53,987 bases of DNA from Gonapodya sp. JEL0774 (GCA_027604505.1 JADIIX010000147.1:1-53987), one strand, 5' to 3'; positions 21,996 through 35,434 are shown, numbered from the stretch's first letter. The notes: generated by a model from the letters alone, not told the origin. Numbers and translations: made by a program.

Positions 21996-23607
21996 ATGAA
22001 CATCAATCAGCACCCAGTTCTCGCTATTGCCCACGCTGGGATGGCCATTCCCCCGGAGCCAATTTCACCTATCACCGGGTGGCCAGTATGGCTTCGTCCA
22101 ATTGGAATGTCGCCAGAAGGTTTGACGCGACACACTCTTCGTCAGTGAAAACCAATCCTCACTGCCGTTGTTCTCTCCAGTGGAATACACCATTGCAGTT
22201 TGGGTTGTGGCGTGGTGAGTTCAATCGTTTCAACCCATTCGGATCTTCCTTCATCAGGTAACACGAATGCTTTTCTCTCCTTCACTGACAATCATGGTTC
22301 ATTATCTTTGAAGCACACTTGGCGCGGCAATATACACCTCGTTCATTTTGTGGGCGCGGAATGTGCCTTACAAGACTCACTCTCTCCACTATGTTATTGC
22401 ATTCTATTGCTGGGCAACCTTTGCATCCATGTTTATATCACGAATTCTAGCTGGTGGAACGGTCAGTTCATTTGTCCATAAAGACTGTCGGTTGCCTGTT
22501 CTCGAAAAACCTTAAACGTTTCATTCCCATAGAGCAAATTGTTTGTAATTGCTGGGGCGCTTCACAATATGGCAGAGTTCGTCATTTTGTTCAAGGTTAG
22601 TGAACCTCCAGAGCTTCGTTTTCTTTCTCCATTCGAGCACTTTTGAACGTGGTCTATCGTTGCTTATGTGTTCACGCAGTTCGTCGCAAAAGATGACGTG
22701 GGTTAATCAAGCCGGGCGAGTTCGCCCGTCGTCGCCAGGTGGAGTTTCTGATAATTTTATGTCAAATAGGAGAAACGCGAATGGGCAGCGTGGTGGCTTG
22801 CCACACTGCTTTACCTCACTCTCACCGTTCTTTGCCACGCGTAAGTCGGCTTCTAAAATTGTTCCAACGGCACGGCAGAGTTCACTGTTCCCCAAAATTA
22901 ATTTGTAACCAGTCTTCCGTGGCCCTTCGATGCCTTGTGGTTCAAGTTTCAGGGAATGTGAGACTTGTTCGGACGGGCGCCATTGTCCCTTTCCTTTGCA
23001 TCATTCTTACGTAATTGCACTCCCAATCTCATTGTTTTCTCTATCATTCAGGGTTGCTGACGTAGCACTTCCGATTGTTTTCTTCGCCCTGTGGAGGGTA
23101 CAAGATGTGCAACCGATTGAGTTTGTATCTGCCGCCGTTGCCGCCAAACTTCACTTCATCGGAAACGCTGTCGGTTCGATATTCGGTGGAGTTGCATGGG
23201 CGTAAGTCATTCCAGCTATGTCGCTCATAACTTGATACGATTATCTCAGTTCTGTACCTTGTTTGCACATTCGACAGCTTCTACTTCTTCACTTTTACGT
23301 ACGCGACGGCTTACCCTCTTGTGAGTTGTGTCATTGATAAATCATTGATGAAGAATCCAGCAATCGTTCCTTACGCCATTATGACTCTTGCACTTTGCAG
23401 TATGCCTACTGGGTAAACGTCACCACCGCCGCGAGACTCACCTCTTTGGAAGATGGCGAGCCTTTCATCGCTAACGGCACAGTCCCTTACGTTTTGAAAG
23501 TAATCCAGTGGCCGCAATTTACTACTCTTCAAGGGATCCTTATTTTCGTCTTAGGCGTCGTCCTCTCTGGGCTCATTATTGTCGTTGGATTGAAAGTGTC
23601 CGAGTAG
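21996..23607 (+). CDS. Polytopic membrane protein, unknown family, ten exons
   Basis: Ten exons close in phase, about 300 residues: 21996-22119, 22181-22214, 22314-22461, 22533-22595, 22680-22697, 22770-22840, 22913-22957, 23052-23201, 23278-23320, 23401-23607. At least seven hydrophobic spans are visible, including YTIAVWVVAW, TLGAAIYTSFILW, YVIAFYCWATFASMFI, KLFVIAGALHNMAEFVILF, WWLATLLYLTLTVLC, VALPIVFFALW, FYFFTFTYATAYPLYAYW and ILIFVLGVVLSGLIIVVGL. The charged connector FVAKDD is an 18-nt exon of its own. The C-terminus is short (KVSE). The many tiny exons, each roughly one helix or less, are unusual. No transporter or rhodopsin signature is evident (no Lys in a retinal-binding context). 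A TATA box 52 bp upstream marks the promoter. Confidence 0.75.
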
Positions 23608-23952
23608 AGCTTAAATCAAACAGTCTAACTCTAACCGTTCTTTCTTGTGCATGATATGAAATGTGGAACCCCTTTGAAAGAAAACAGTGCGAATGAGCAA
23701 TGAACCCGATGAAAGTCGGACGGTTCCTGGACACTGGAGTTCACCACCCATTTCCTGGCTCACAAGTAGTTTCTAGGATAATCTCTTAATCTGTGGAAGA
23801 GGTACAAGGCGTCCTCCTCGCCACTAGAATGCCCCGTTCGCTTTGTAGACGAGGGAATACACGGGTAGTCTTGTCAGCATGTAGGCACACCGAGCTGTTT
23901 CACCTGCCCCCCCTTCTCGATAATACGGGCAGGCGAAACCGCCACCCAATTT
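23608..23952. other. Intergenic region upstream of the TRAPPII gene
   Basis: Codirectional gap holding the 3' region of the membrane-protein gene and the promoter of the Trs120 gene. No obvious TATA box and no other gene. Confidence 0.5.
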
Positions 23953-26900
23953 ATGGATCCCTCATACTCGGACTTTCTTGACAATGCGCGAATAAGAATC
24001 GCTGTTGTCCCCGTTCATCCCTTACGGCGCGAGACCTATCTGAAGATATGCTCTTTACTGAACGGGCAATTCACGGCGCTGGCGCTACAGGACCTACCAG
24101 TCTCTGCTGCTACTGAAGCACAGGGCAAAGCTGCAGCGGCTGGTGCAGTTGGGGGAGGTACGTCAGGATGAGGTGGAATCAGTTTCGTCTCCGAGCTGAT
24201 TGACTCTTCTCAACCTGCGCGTTTTATGCTCCGTTTCTCGTCGTTTCTCACTCATTGGATTGAATTCAATCACTTGGACGCAATGTTGTGTTGTCCCGTT
24301 CTCCCGGTCTTTCGCTTCGGATATCAGGCACTGTCAACTTCAACTTCACCTCACATCTTGCTTCTGCATCGCCGCCAAATGCCTACATATACCTCCACTT
24401 CTTGACGCCTTCCACTATTAATTCTCTCCAACACTCAACTGGTGCTCGGTTTCAACAACCGCAGGTGCCTACTCCAGTTGGAAACTTGTCTCTACCGGGA
24501 TCTGGGGGGTTAGCTTCACAAGCCGCCCTCGCTGGCGCTGCAGCAACCGCAGCTGCATTTTCCAACCCTGACTCACCCATTATAATCGATGGAACTGGTC
24601 ACATCACTGGGTCGCGTTACGATGACTTCGCTGCGGGGAGGCAGGTGCTGGCGGTTGTCGGTATCGCGTCTTGCGTTGATTGCCCAGACTTACCTGCAGC
24701 AGCAACCACATTTAAAAAGACCCTGCAGAAGGTGCGTTCAGTAATAGGGAGCTGGATTTGAAGGACGGGGGTCTCGGCGGAGTACGACGCACAATCTATA
24801 CAAGGTTTGGACCGAAGCTCCGACGATTAAAGAAATTCGAGAGAGCAACAAGGCCACTGCGTATAACTATTGTGTGATTAGTAGCGAGGCAGGATCACAA
24901 CCCGGACTGTTCTTTTGTTTGCGATGCAAGCGGTTCCTGACAATTTCCGCTCCCTTAGTACCCAACTGCTCTATCCTCCCGCCTCCTTGCTTTTGATCCA
25001 TTACCCACCACTCCTGACTCCACCCGTGGGGTCGTTCTTGTCCCTTCCGAGGGTCGCCCTCCGGAATTCTACCTACAGACTATCATCACCGACATGGTCG
25101 CCGAGGTCATCGCGGCGTTTGGTATCGTCGCATCAAACTGGGAGCGGAGAAGAGAAGTTTACGGACCAAGAGGAGCGGCAGTCGCTGGAACTCCAGCAGC
25201 TGGGGGTGTCGCGTTGGGGGGGCAGACCAGTGGTGGGCGGTGGTTGCCTGCCGCCACGGTAATGTCTGCAGGTACACCCCAAAGTACTCAGGGACCAACT
25301 TATCCTTCGCTCGACCATCCAACATCTGCTGCAACTTTATACCCCCCGCGGACTCCCACACTCACTCCTTCACCCTCATCCCTCCTCGTCAATGGTTTGC
25401 CAGCGTCCGCTCTCGGCCAGCAAACAACTCAAGCCCAGGTGCATGTTGCTGCACAGGCCGTCGCTCAGACCGCCCTGGAGCGTTCCCTTGGATCAGCCAC
25501 TGCTTCTCAATCTCCTGCACTCTCAGGCGCACCACATCATGCTGCTCCCACGGCATTTCACTTGCGGGGTGCATCATCTGTGCCAAATCCATCTCCGTTG
25601 GGCAGAAGCGTCGCTTACACGTCACCTTCCTCGGCCAATACGGAGAGATCTATGGAGGATGTCGCAGTCCGTAGTATGGAAGGAGGCTTGGAAGTTATCG
25701 GGAACGGAGCAACGTTTCCTGTGCCGGTGACCTCCGCGCAAATCCAAATGGCGGAGACCATCATGGCGCCCTCCTCTCCTCCTCCGTATGCTGCAACATC
25801 GGCCTTGCTCGAACGGCCTGTCACCCCACCTCACCTAATTCCCGTGCGAGCAAATGCACCATCTCCGCCACCACAAGCATTCACATCTCCACCAACATCG
25901 CCAACAGGAGAGACTTTTCCGTCTGACGGCCCTTTCGCCCAATACTCTAGTTCATTCGCGTACCCATATCCATACCCCCCTCCGTCCCCTGCTTTGGGCC
26001 TTCACTCCGCCGCCTCTCCTGGACCCACTTCTGCGGTATCGAAACTTGCGCGGCGGCGTGCTCCAGCTCGATTTCAGAAGCTTCTAGGAGATTTACTTCT
26101 CCTATCTGGACGTACTGTGGAGGCAATGCAGACTTATACCGCTGCCGTCGAGGGGTGCAGGCAAACGGGAGATGCGGTGTGGGCGGCAGGTGCCCAAGAG
26201 GGTTATCTAGCAGCTGTCATGGTAGCAGCGGCTGCGAGGGTTGGCGTTGGGATGGTGAGACTTTTCAGGGGCTTCAGAATCTATCAGTACCTTTGACTGA
26301 CGGAGACAACGGACTTTTGGTATTTTGCCCTGGGCACAATGAATGCAATCTAGTACACCCTCAATTCCCGCTATGCCATGTCCTCGACACCCTCTCTTGA
26401 CAATCTTGCCAGTCCGGCTATAACCGCACCGTCGCGCCGTCCCGCCACCTCCCCAACTCCACCTGAAAACACTCCTTTGCGCACACTCATCAGCGACCTT
26501 CCTGATCGGTACCGCGAAATTATCGGTCTGTACGAGAAAGTCACAGCACAACCAGCTGTGTTCTATGGTCCAGGAGGGGTGGGATCGGGTGGTGGACTGT
26601 CGAGTGTCGCGGGCATTTTGGGTTTGTCGGGGGTGACTATGGGATTCTCGTCAGTATTTTCTGAGCGGGGAGACACAGAAGGCCCATTAGGACCACCGCC
26701 GCCGCTTGCGACGAGATCCGGAACCGCTTTAAGCGTTGCCGGCCAGCCAATGATAGCAAACATGGACGGCCAGGGCGGGACTGGGCCTTCTGCACCAGGG
26801 ACTGCAGTGACAGTTCCTAATGGCGCGCCTGGACCTATTTCCGCGTCCAACTTACCCCAGCATCCATGGCTGATTTGCAATGCCGCGCTTCGAATGGCAC

Positions 26901-29900
26901 GATTTCTTGCCGCTCTGCATCGAGCTCGAACACCCATTGTCTTCACTAACTCGGCTGGATACTTCTTACTTGGCACGAATTCCACCGTGGAGAAGATTAC
27001 TGGAGGTCTTGTTGGCGCAGCAAGTGGCAATGACGTCTCCCCGGGGGTTGACTCACCAGGTGTTACCAAAACTGATGTTGCAAGCTGGCTCGCCAAGTGC
27101 TGGAATGTTGCGTCATCGGCAGAACGCTTTGGAACCATGACTACCGCGGAGAAGACTGTGGTAGCGGGGTACGTGGCGGCTGTGTACGGAAATTTGGGTA
27201 TGGTAAGAAAAGAGGCTTTCTTTTTGCGAGTAGCCGCCCAAGGTGCAGCGACGAGTGGGTGGGGAGCTGCAGAAGGAGCGGTTGCTTGGTCGAGGCAATT
27301 GGATATGGGCAAAAACTGGAACGATGAGCTGGGAAGCAATGAATCGCTTGAAAATCTTGAGGAGAGGGCGCTGAAGTTTTCGAAGAGCTTCTCCGCGGGA
27401 GATTTGCCGCAACCAGCGAATGAGTTAGTGGATGCCGGCGCTGTCGAAGTACCGGGAGTTCTCGAATGCTACAATAGGATCTTGGATGTTTTGGGTGGTG
27501 GGACCGAAATCAACGTTAGTGGCCTTCCCAAGGGTGACAGTCCAGGGACAAGTCCTACGTCATCGCCGCCTCAATCACGGAGACGAACTCCGGCATTTTC
27601 AATTCCGACTCCCGAAGATGACTTTGCAGATTATGGCTATCTCAATGATCCCATGACTCCAGGTGACTTACTCAATGAGAAACTTCACCCTTTCATTCTC
27701 ACTTCCCAGAAGGAAGCGAGCGGTGTGTTCGACTCTTTTGGAAGTCGATACTTCAATCTCTACCCGGTCTCGCGACCCTTTTCTAGTAGCTCACAGGTGA
27801 AATTCGGCTGGCCAGAGCTTCAGGCTGCCACTCTTCGAGAGTGTTTGGACGTTGCAAGAATGCTTGGGGATCTGCCCAACGCTGTTGTTTATGCGGCTCG
27901 ACTGCTGAGGAGGTTGCACCAACATATGCCAGCCCAGGAACAAGCAGACATCGCGGAAACAATGCGGAAGCTCGTCGTCCGGCGCAAGGCCCGGGCGCAC
28001 TTTTTGGGGGACGACGAAGAGGGTGATGGGACTGGCACTGTGCCCATAGTGAGAAGCGTGGTTGGTGGATTGTGTGGCGTTCCGGTGGTCAGGTCGATTG
28101 ATGCTGTCCGAGTAGGCCCTCGACTCCGCACACACGAGCATGTCGTCAGCGGTGGTCGAGACGACCTCATCAAGGATAGAGATCCATTTATCTTCAATCC
28201 ATATTTAAACAAGGGATCTGGTGGTACCATGGGTGGAGCTCGGTCGTCTGCATTGAAGGAAGAAGAGGCCGTGGTGGTAGCAGGGGAAGTTGTGCATTGG
28301 GACATAGTACTTGCAAACCCATTTGGGTTTGAATTGGACGTACAAAGTGCTATTATTTCTGCAGACGTGGAACTCAACGGTACTGAGGAATACTCTGTTC
28401 CCCCAGCTCCTGATTATGCAGGAATCGAATCAAACGGCTACGTTGCAACAGAAAACTCTTTGAACGTCCATCAGCTGTCTACGCCGAGCTTCACGAATGG
28501 GTTCCGTCCTTCTCGTCTTTTCAAACCGAGTTCTCTTTCGTTCACAATACCTGCACGCCATCGCAATTTCCAGATTCGCCTTTCAGGAGTGGCACACGTT
28601 CCGTCCAAGCTTCGAGTCCATGGTGTTATTTTCAAAGTCCTTGGTGGATCACTATTGGAAGAGGTCGTTCCGCTGCCTGTTAAACTAAGCGGTGAAAATG
28701 GAGACGCGCCCACTCAAAACGGGAAGAAAATAGTGACGACAGGTGAAGACAAGGAGAGAGCCGTAGGACGGCGCACCATATTATTTGCTAAGGAAGACAA
28801 AGGACGGAGGAGGACGTGAGTCATTTGTTGCATCCATTTAGGAATGCATTGGTTAAGAGTTCTTTATGAAGGGCCCACAATTCTCAGAGTTCCACTACCT
28901 CATTTGGAAAACTTCCATGGGTTCAAGTTCTGCCCGTTCTACCCCAGCAGCCGCTTCTGAATGTATCCGCAAGTGGCCTTGTCGTCGCTCGCTCCAGCCA
29001 GAATGGGCCACCGATTGGATTGCAAACTGCGATAATGCTTTTCGAGGGTGAACGGACCACATTTGCTGTCACCGTTGAGAATGTGGGGTCCACTCCGGTC
29101 AACTATCTCACCATTCATTTCGTCGAAGACTGCGATCCAACCGCCACACCATTTGCTCTCTTTCAACGGCAGTTGCAAGAATCAACTGACTCCTTGATTT
29201 CAACAGACGAAACGAATCCAAATGGCGACATTCGAGAACCTCCCGAAGATATCTACGAACGAGATGTATTCGAAAAGTCCTGCCGTGGCATATGGTATGA
29301 GAGCGAAAGCGATTCCATTTCACTTCCCACACAATTTTTGGGGCTACATCAGCAAAATGTTCATTGTGACGAATTTTCGGTCTATGGCTCAAATGCGATT
29401 GCCGCTGGTGCAGTTTGGAAGGTTGGACAACCATCACAAAAATGGAACGTAAACCTCAGAAAGCCCATTCCAGTTGGTGGGCGGGAGACGGTGAACTGTG
29501 GTGTCTGGGGAAAACTCGGATGGTGAGATCTCATTCATGCGCGCTTTTGGATATCTCTCACCCAAAGTGACTGCATAGGAGGTCGGTTGTGGTGGTCTTC
29601 GATTATGGATTCTTACCAAATTATTCCAAGGACGGTGTCTTACCGCCCCGATTTTTCACTCGAAGACTCGCTTTACCACTTCTGGTGACTGTGAATCGTG
29701 CCTTGGAAGTTGCAAATGTAGATGTGTTTCCCTTCGCTTCGTCGGGAGCGGATATTGGTTCGCCTCAGCCACTAAATGAGGCTGTTAGCGCTGATGGTTC
29801 CTTGAAAGATCTCATAGTGAACGAATTTGGACACAGCGGAGTGTCAAACCGGGAGCGTGATGTAAACGAGCAAACGACCCAAGACTTCGCGTTGGGGATC

Positions 29901-31098
29901 AACTCGGACTCATCACTTCGTTCAACGGAAGGGTTCTCGAATTACGTGAATAGAGACTTTTGTCTGTTCACGTTCGACCTGCGAAACAAATGGAGTACGC
30001 CGTTTGATGTTGAGTTCGGAGTGGCAGGTCTAGGGCAGGGGACAGAACAAGGGGCCAAGTGGATTATACGGCTGAAAATCGAAGGTGGCGGCACCCGCCG
30101 GTGAGATGCACTTTAAGTAGCTCAAAGAATGATAAATTGACGCCGATTTTCAATTTGTACCGTGCAGCATCGTCCTTCCTCTCCGGCGCAGCAATCTTCC
30201 CACATCTCTTACGTACCTGCCGATTCCGTATCCGCCCACGCAATTTGTATTGTCCAAGTTGATCAAGTACAGCTCTGAACAAGAGTTGCTCCATCGTGCT
30301 CTGTTTTGGTACCGCGAGAAGATTATTGGAGGAATCGAGCTTGAAGGTCTTGTCAGCGCTCGATGGCGGTCAAGTGGAGGTCGGCACGGAGGACTGATCA
30401 GTGCCATAAGAAACTTCCGCCTGACAGGAGCCGGTCTTACGACGTTGTCTGAGGACATCCTCACCTTTGAGGTATCACTTCAGACAGTGCAGCGGAAGAG
30501 TCAATCAGGCGTGCACAGCTCACTTATAAAGAGCCTTGGATTGAGCACGTTTGAAGTTCCTAGAAGGACCTCTGTTGAGCTTAAATGGGCAATTCGTAAT
30601 CAACGAGGTGTGTACGGTCGACCATATTTTCGGATAACCTGTCTCGAGTCTTCCATCTTGATCGGTAGATACCCCGATTCGATTATGCATGCGAGTTGTA
30701 CCAGTCCAAGATACTGGTAATGGTCTATTTGAGTACGGAGATACTCTCCGGGAGAGTGTGATCTGGAACGGAAACTTGGAATCGGTTCTTGGAACAGTGA
30801 GTTCAAGAAGCTCCTTTTGTAGGATGAACTCTCTTGTCGATCGCATCGACGCACGTAGATATCCCCGAACGAAACCTGCACCTACAAACTTGGAGCAACA
30901 TTTCTTTCCCTGGGCCGCTACAAACTTCTTGTCCACTGCCAGGAGATTGACTGCTTGCCACTTCCTTCACCGGAACCTTCCACCTCAAAGCTGAAGCCTA
31001 AAGATGTGGACTTGGCTTCCTTGGGCAAAAGTGCGGCTGCTGTGGCTGGTGATGGAATATATTGGCCACCTGAGCCTGTTTTGATAAAAGTCATTTGA
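23953..31098 (+). CDS. TRS120: TRAPPII complex subunit, Trs120/TRAPPC9 family
   Basis: Ten exons close in phase, about 2130 residues: 23953-24157, 24328-24731, 24805-24873, 24959-26254, 26354-28815, 28890-29522, 29579-30100, 30168-30607, 30669-30796, 30859-31098. The start MDPSYSDFLDNARIRIAVVPVHP matches the family's N-terminal strand. RQVLAVVGIASC, YPTALSSRLLAFDPLP with GVVLVPSEG, and RFQKLLGDLLLLSGRTVEAMQTYTAAVEG (TPR-like, the hallmark region), WLICNAALRMARFLAAL, RECLDVARMLGDLPNAVVYAARLLRRL and the C-terminal beta-rich segments (WDIVLANPFGFELDVQSA, LTYLPIPYPPTQFVLSKLIKYSSEQELLHRALFWYR) follow in family order. The complex activates Rab11-type GTPases at the late Golgi. Yeast Trs120 has about 1290 residues; the excess here is mostly Ser/Pro/Ala-rich insertion in exon 4 and loops in exon 5. 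Symbol by family only. Confidence 0.92.
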
Positions 31099-31532
31099 TA
31101 TTACCTTCGATATCTGATTAATTGAAATCGCATGTAGATATATAAATTCAGTATTTCAAGAGCGCGCCCAATAATAATGTACCAAGGGGGACTCTACGTA
31201 AGTAATTGCAACAGCAGTTCGTCTGGAAAGGCTCGACAGCGATAGATCCACAGACTGGCGGATTCAGCTAGCTCATTCGATGTCGATTTTGATTTGCCGA
31301 ATGAATGTACTTCCAGAAATATTATGGCTGAAATATATCTTATATATCGAAGAACGACTTTACGCCACAAAGAACAGCTCTTTCTCCGAGCACGCAAACA
31401 GGAAAGGACTGACGGAACAGCCCCTCTTTCTCGAACAGGAGGCCGAAATCACGACAGATCTGTCCACGCCGCCCGGCCTTCACGCTTTCTCAGATCGTTC
31501 CCTCAACCATATTCATCTGAGAAGAATTGACC
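31099..31532. other. Intergenic, AT-rich
   Basis: Holds the Trs120 3' end and the promoter of the hydrolase gene. No gene is supported; several 60-100 codon frames overlap here without splice support. Confidence 0.5.
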
Positions 31533-34500
31533 ATGGCTGCCAAAACGATGCTGGGGGCGACGCCTCGAATTCGTAGGTCGACATCCGTTGATTGAGGTAT
31601 ATATCTTGAGCAATAGTAACCACGGGTGGCTCTTGTCATCACAGCGACTCTCATCAGCAACGATCCTCTTTTGGGTGAAGACTTGGCTGAGGCATTGAAC
31701 AAAGCCAAGGCATACGCAGACGCACAAGCGAAGATTGACATCGCTGCTCCTGCTGAGGGCACAAGTACAACCGTGGGAGCGGGTTTGCATGTTCCTGAGA
31801 GTGGTAAGCTTCGAATTTTATGTATCCGCTTGGGTGCCTCTGACCTCAACTACGCATATTTTTTCGAAAGGGAAACTACCACCTAAATATATACCATACG
31901 GTAAGTGTATTACTGGCTCCTGCAAGATAACTCCTACCGATTCCGTTGTGTGAAGTCTACTTGTGTGTTCTGTAGACTTTCCGGGTCCCGACTTGTTTGG
32001 AGAGTACCTTCCGAAAGAATTTGAAATCAATTTGGGTGATTATTCGTAGTACTTCCGCGGAACCGCTGTTCTGTGACCTATGTATTCGCCAGCACCTCCG
32101 AGCAACGATTACCGAAAGTTTATTAAGGTGAAATAGTTGTCTCGTTGAGTTCAAGAAGCTGTACGCAATCTCATGTCGAGGAAACAATGTACCCCAGTAC
32201 GACGATGTGGGTAAGCCACTCTGTAGTGACTGCAACAACTATCACTTTCCGAGGAGATACAGTAAGTTCAACACCACTCACTTTCTCGCAACTCCATTGT
32301 GTTGAGTCTTCCACATTTAAACTCCAATCTTCAGTCATTTGCGCAGATGGAACATGGGAAAGGCCCGACGGTATGCCCCGAGCTCAAATGGAACAAGGGT
32401 TCGTGAAGATTCTGATTGGTTCGTGCGCTAGGCAATGTTGATGATGGAGCGGATACGAGGGATAAATACGGCTCCATACCGAGGTGAGAGAGAGTTGTGC
32501 GTTGATCAATGTTTGTCGGGGCTTCAATCTATTTTCGGGATTCCAAGTAATATCACGAAGATAAGTCTGATGACAAGAGAGGGCTTAGTGCCTGATGACA
32601 CCGAATTCAACATCTCGGGAGGCAGGGATGGAAAGCAGAGGAAATTTCGGGAGCAAGTGAGCGAAATTTTGAAATGTTGATGTTGATAGCTGTGGATTGC
32701 GTGTTCCTTAATGGGGTGTCCACCAGATGGTGTTTTACCGTGCCGGAGTTGCATCTACAGCCAACAAGTTAGCTGCCACAACAGCAGGGATCACTGGTCT
32801 CGGGGCCGGTGTCGGCCTGGATGAACAACTCAAAGATCTTTATCTAGTGAGTTAAGCCTGCGGGGTGTAACATGTCACTTTCCTGATATTGTTCTTCGAA
32901 AGGTTCTGTGCCAAAATTACTGCTCAGCAACCCAAGATCAACTGTTTTTCTTTGGTTTCAGCCGTGGAGCTGTGAGTATGTTTGAATCCATCTCCTCGAA
33001 TCTAGGATGCTGATGGAAGCGATACAGTACTGTGTGCGAGCGCTCTCTGCGTGGATTCTGAACTGCGGTATCCTTCGCCGCGAAAATCTCCACATGCTCG
33101 AGAAATCGTTTCAGCTCTTCAGCCGAAGGGACTACGGTGCGCAACCCGTGAGTGGAGTCGAAGTCACGTAACAGAACGCCACCAATCATTTTGTTGCTGG
33201 ACTTCGAAGGGATACTTGGAGTCTCAAGTCTTCATTCGCAATTGGTCACACTACTTTCCCGACCGCCAAGGACTTGTGAAGCTTGAACGTTTTGCGTCTC
33301 TCGTTGATGATGATAATGCAGATCATTCCACCGATCCCGAAAAGTTTGAATCCACGGAAGAGGAACTAGGAAGCAAGCTACAGCCTCGACTAACCGCTCT
33401 TGTTACACCCGTGACCTTTCTTGGGGTCTTTGACACTGTGGGAGCACTTGGTAAGTTTGATTTATTGTGGATTCATTGGTTTGGTTTTGCACTCAAACCC
33501 TTGCAGGCAACCCACTTATTCCTCGCCGTAAGGCTAAGAAGATTCATGATAATCCAGAGGCAGCTAATCCGTTTTTCAGCGGTCATCTGCACGCCTTTTT
33601 CGATGTTCAGCTTCTTTATCACGTGGTTAACGCAAGGTACGATCAACCTTATTCTGCAGTTGGTTGATGCCTTCGCAATTCTCTCGATCCTACAGACATG
33701 CTCTTGCCTTAACCGAGCGGCGCTCGGCGTTTGAACCCTCCATTTGGAAGTTGGACAGACCAGCTGCGAAAGTTAGGGCTCTAACGGGTCGTACTGTGAA
33801 ACAAGGTGGAATTACCGTCAGAAAATTTGTATTCAAGGTTGATTATGCCGTTGACTACGCTTTTTCTTTCCAACTTAGTGTGGTTTCTGGGAGGCCATGG
33901 GGATATTGGTGGTGGATGGGTGGAAGAAGGCTTGAGTGATATTACATTGCGATGGTATGTGTCGGAACGAAAATTTCTCGTTCGTAACTGCTAGCGCGAA
34001 CGCTGTGTGGTAGGATGGTTGGAGAAGCCAAATCGTATGGGCTGTCTACGATTGTCGAGGACGTATTTACTCGACCCTACGTTCAACATCCAAACCCCAT
34101 CAGTTCGGCAACCCCGAAACAAGCGGAAATGTTCATTAAATTCGAGACAATGTTTCCGCATTTGAAGGACGATGAATTCATTCAAGATGATCGACACGGT
34201 CCGACTTCGAAGCAACAGCCTGTCGCAGCAACCGCGGCGGAACACACAACAGCGCAATCAGCGCTGTTTGCACCTGCTAACGCCATGTCACGGGAAAAAT
34301 TGACAGCGGCTGCTCATACGCAGTCAGCTCTCGGTCCGTCAACTCATGCTCACACGACTTCTAATGGACTGGACCCAGCCTCGTACTCAAAGTCATCTCT
34401 TACTGTTGCCCATCAAACACCTTCGAGCAAGCGACTGTCGTTTGCCGAAGCACTGCCCTCCATTGCAGCGCTGAATCTATTTGGGACATCACAGAAGGAG

Positions 34501-35434
34501 AAAGATGCTAAGAAATCTACCAGGCGCCGCAGCGTGGCACGGAATACAGCACCTTCCGCATACACCGTGTTATGGGACGGTCACACGGTTGAGCTCAATC
34601 GCCTAGCCTCGAAAGTACCGGAATCCGACTTCTACAAACAGGAGTTTATAAACAGGTTTGTGAGATGGTACCCCCATAAGATAGGTTGGTACTTTAGTAT
34701 GAATTGTGACTGTGTTGCGTGGAACCTACTCACGCGTCCACTTTCTTCCCTTTCTCTATACAGGCATCAAGGACTGGGAGAGCTTGCCACAGATGGTTGA
34801 GGGAGGAGTCGAGGGGTCCGTATGCCTCGGCTCCGCCTCATATTTTCGTCAACATTATCGTTTACCTTTGCATCGGTCACAGGTACAGATGGAGGCGCAT
34901 CTACGTGCCTGATCCCTCGAAGAAAGGTGACGATTGCATTGTCATAAACGATGGATGTCCAAACACAGCACCCGATGGATCAGATGTGAGCCTTTCAGCG
35001 CTTCAAATCATGTTTTACGCCTCTGTGTTAATGGGTGACTCTTGAAGCCTGATACCACCAACACAAGGGCCCACCCTGCTGGGATGGCAATCCACTCGAG
35101 TGTGCGCGACGCCTTGGTCAAGAATGAGGACTCAGATGTGGAGCATGATGCCCTTGTTGATAGGATGTCAAATTGGATGCGTGCAAAGGAAAGCAAAGTC
35201 AGGGTTCCCGGATCTAAATCGTCAAAGGCGAAGTCTGGGGGTGGTTTCTTCAAATTTGGTGTTCGCAAAGCAGGCGAGGAATATTTGCAACGCCTCCACG
35301 CTTACTTGACCGGAGATTTGGAACTCGATGTGAAAGATGGTGGAAAGGTCGTCAAGAAGGTGCTTGGCGATCCCGCAATTGAGTATTCGTTTTACCTCAG
35401 TGAACGGCTTTTGATGATGGAGAATGAAGGGTAA
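31533..35434 (+). CDS. DUF2235 alpha/beta hydrolase, 19 exons
   Basis: All 19 exons close in phase (about 900 residues): 31533-31572, 31645-31803, 31871-31900, 31976-32045, 32137-32210, 32254-32265, 32335-32370, 32432-32483, 32548-32656, 32727-32846, 32903-32971, 33028-33147, 33210-33450, 33507-33636, 33696-33805, 33879-33954, 34014-34659, 34764-34985, 35048-35434. The DUF2235 domain starts at VIICADGTWERPDG, followed by SNITKI, MVFYRAGVAS, AGVGLDEQLKDLY, the nucleophile elbow FFFGFSRGAY (Ser), LGVFDTVGALG (Asp) and VWFLGGHGDIGGGW (His), so a complete Ser-Asp-His triad is present. Family members include T6SS phospholipase-type (Tle1) and many uncharacterised fungal hydrolases; the substrate here is unknown. 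About 120 residues precede the domain. The C-terminal part has a hydrophobic stretch (PHIFVNIIVYLCIG) and IHSSVRDAL, which the family also has. Confidence 0.88.

Noticed and set aside
22000-23607. Continuation of the truncated MFS transporter
   Set aside because: The membrane protein here has its own promoter, start and ten in-phase exons and lacks MFS motifs.
26563-27339. 258-codon minus-strand ORF
   Set aside because: Fully antisense to Trs120 exon 5, which matches a known family.
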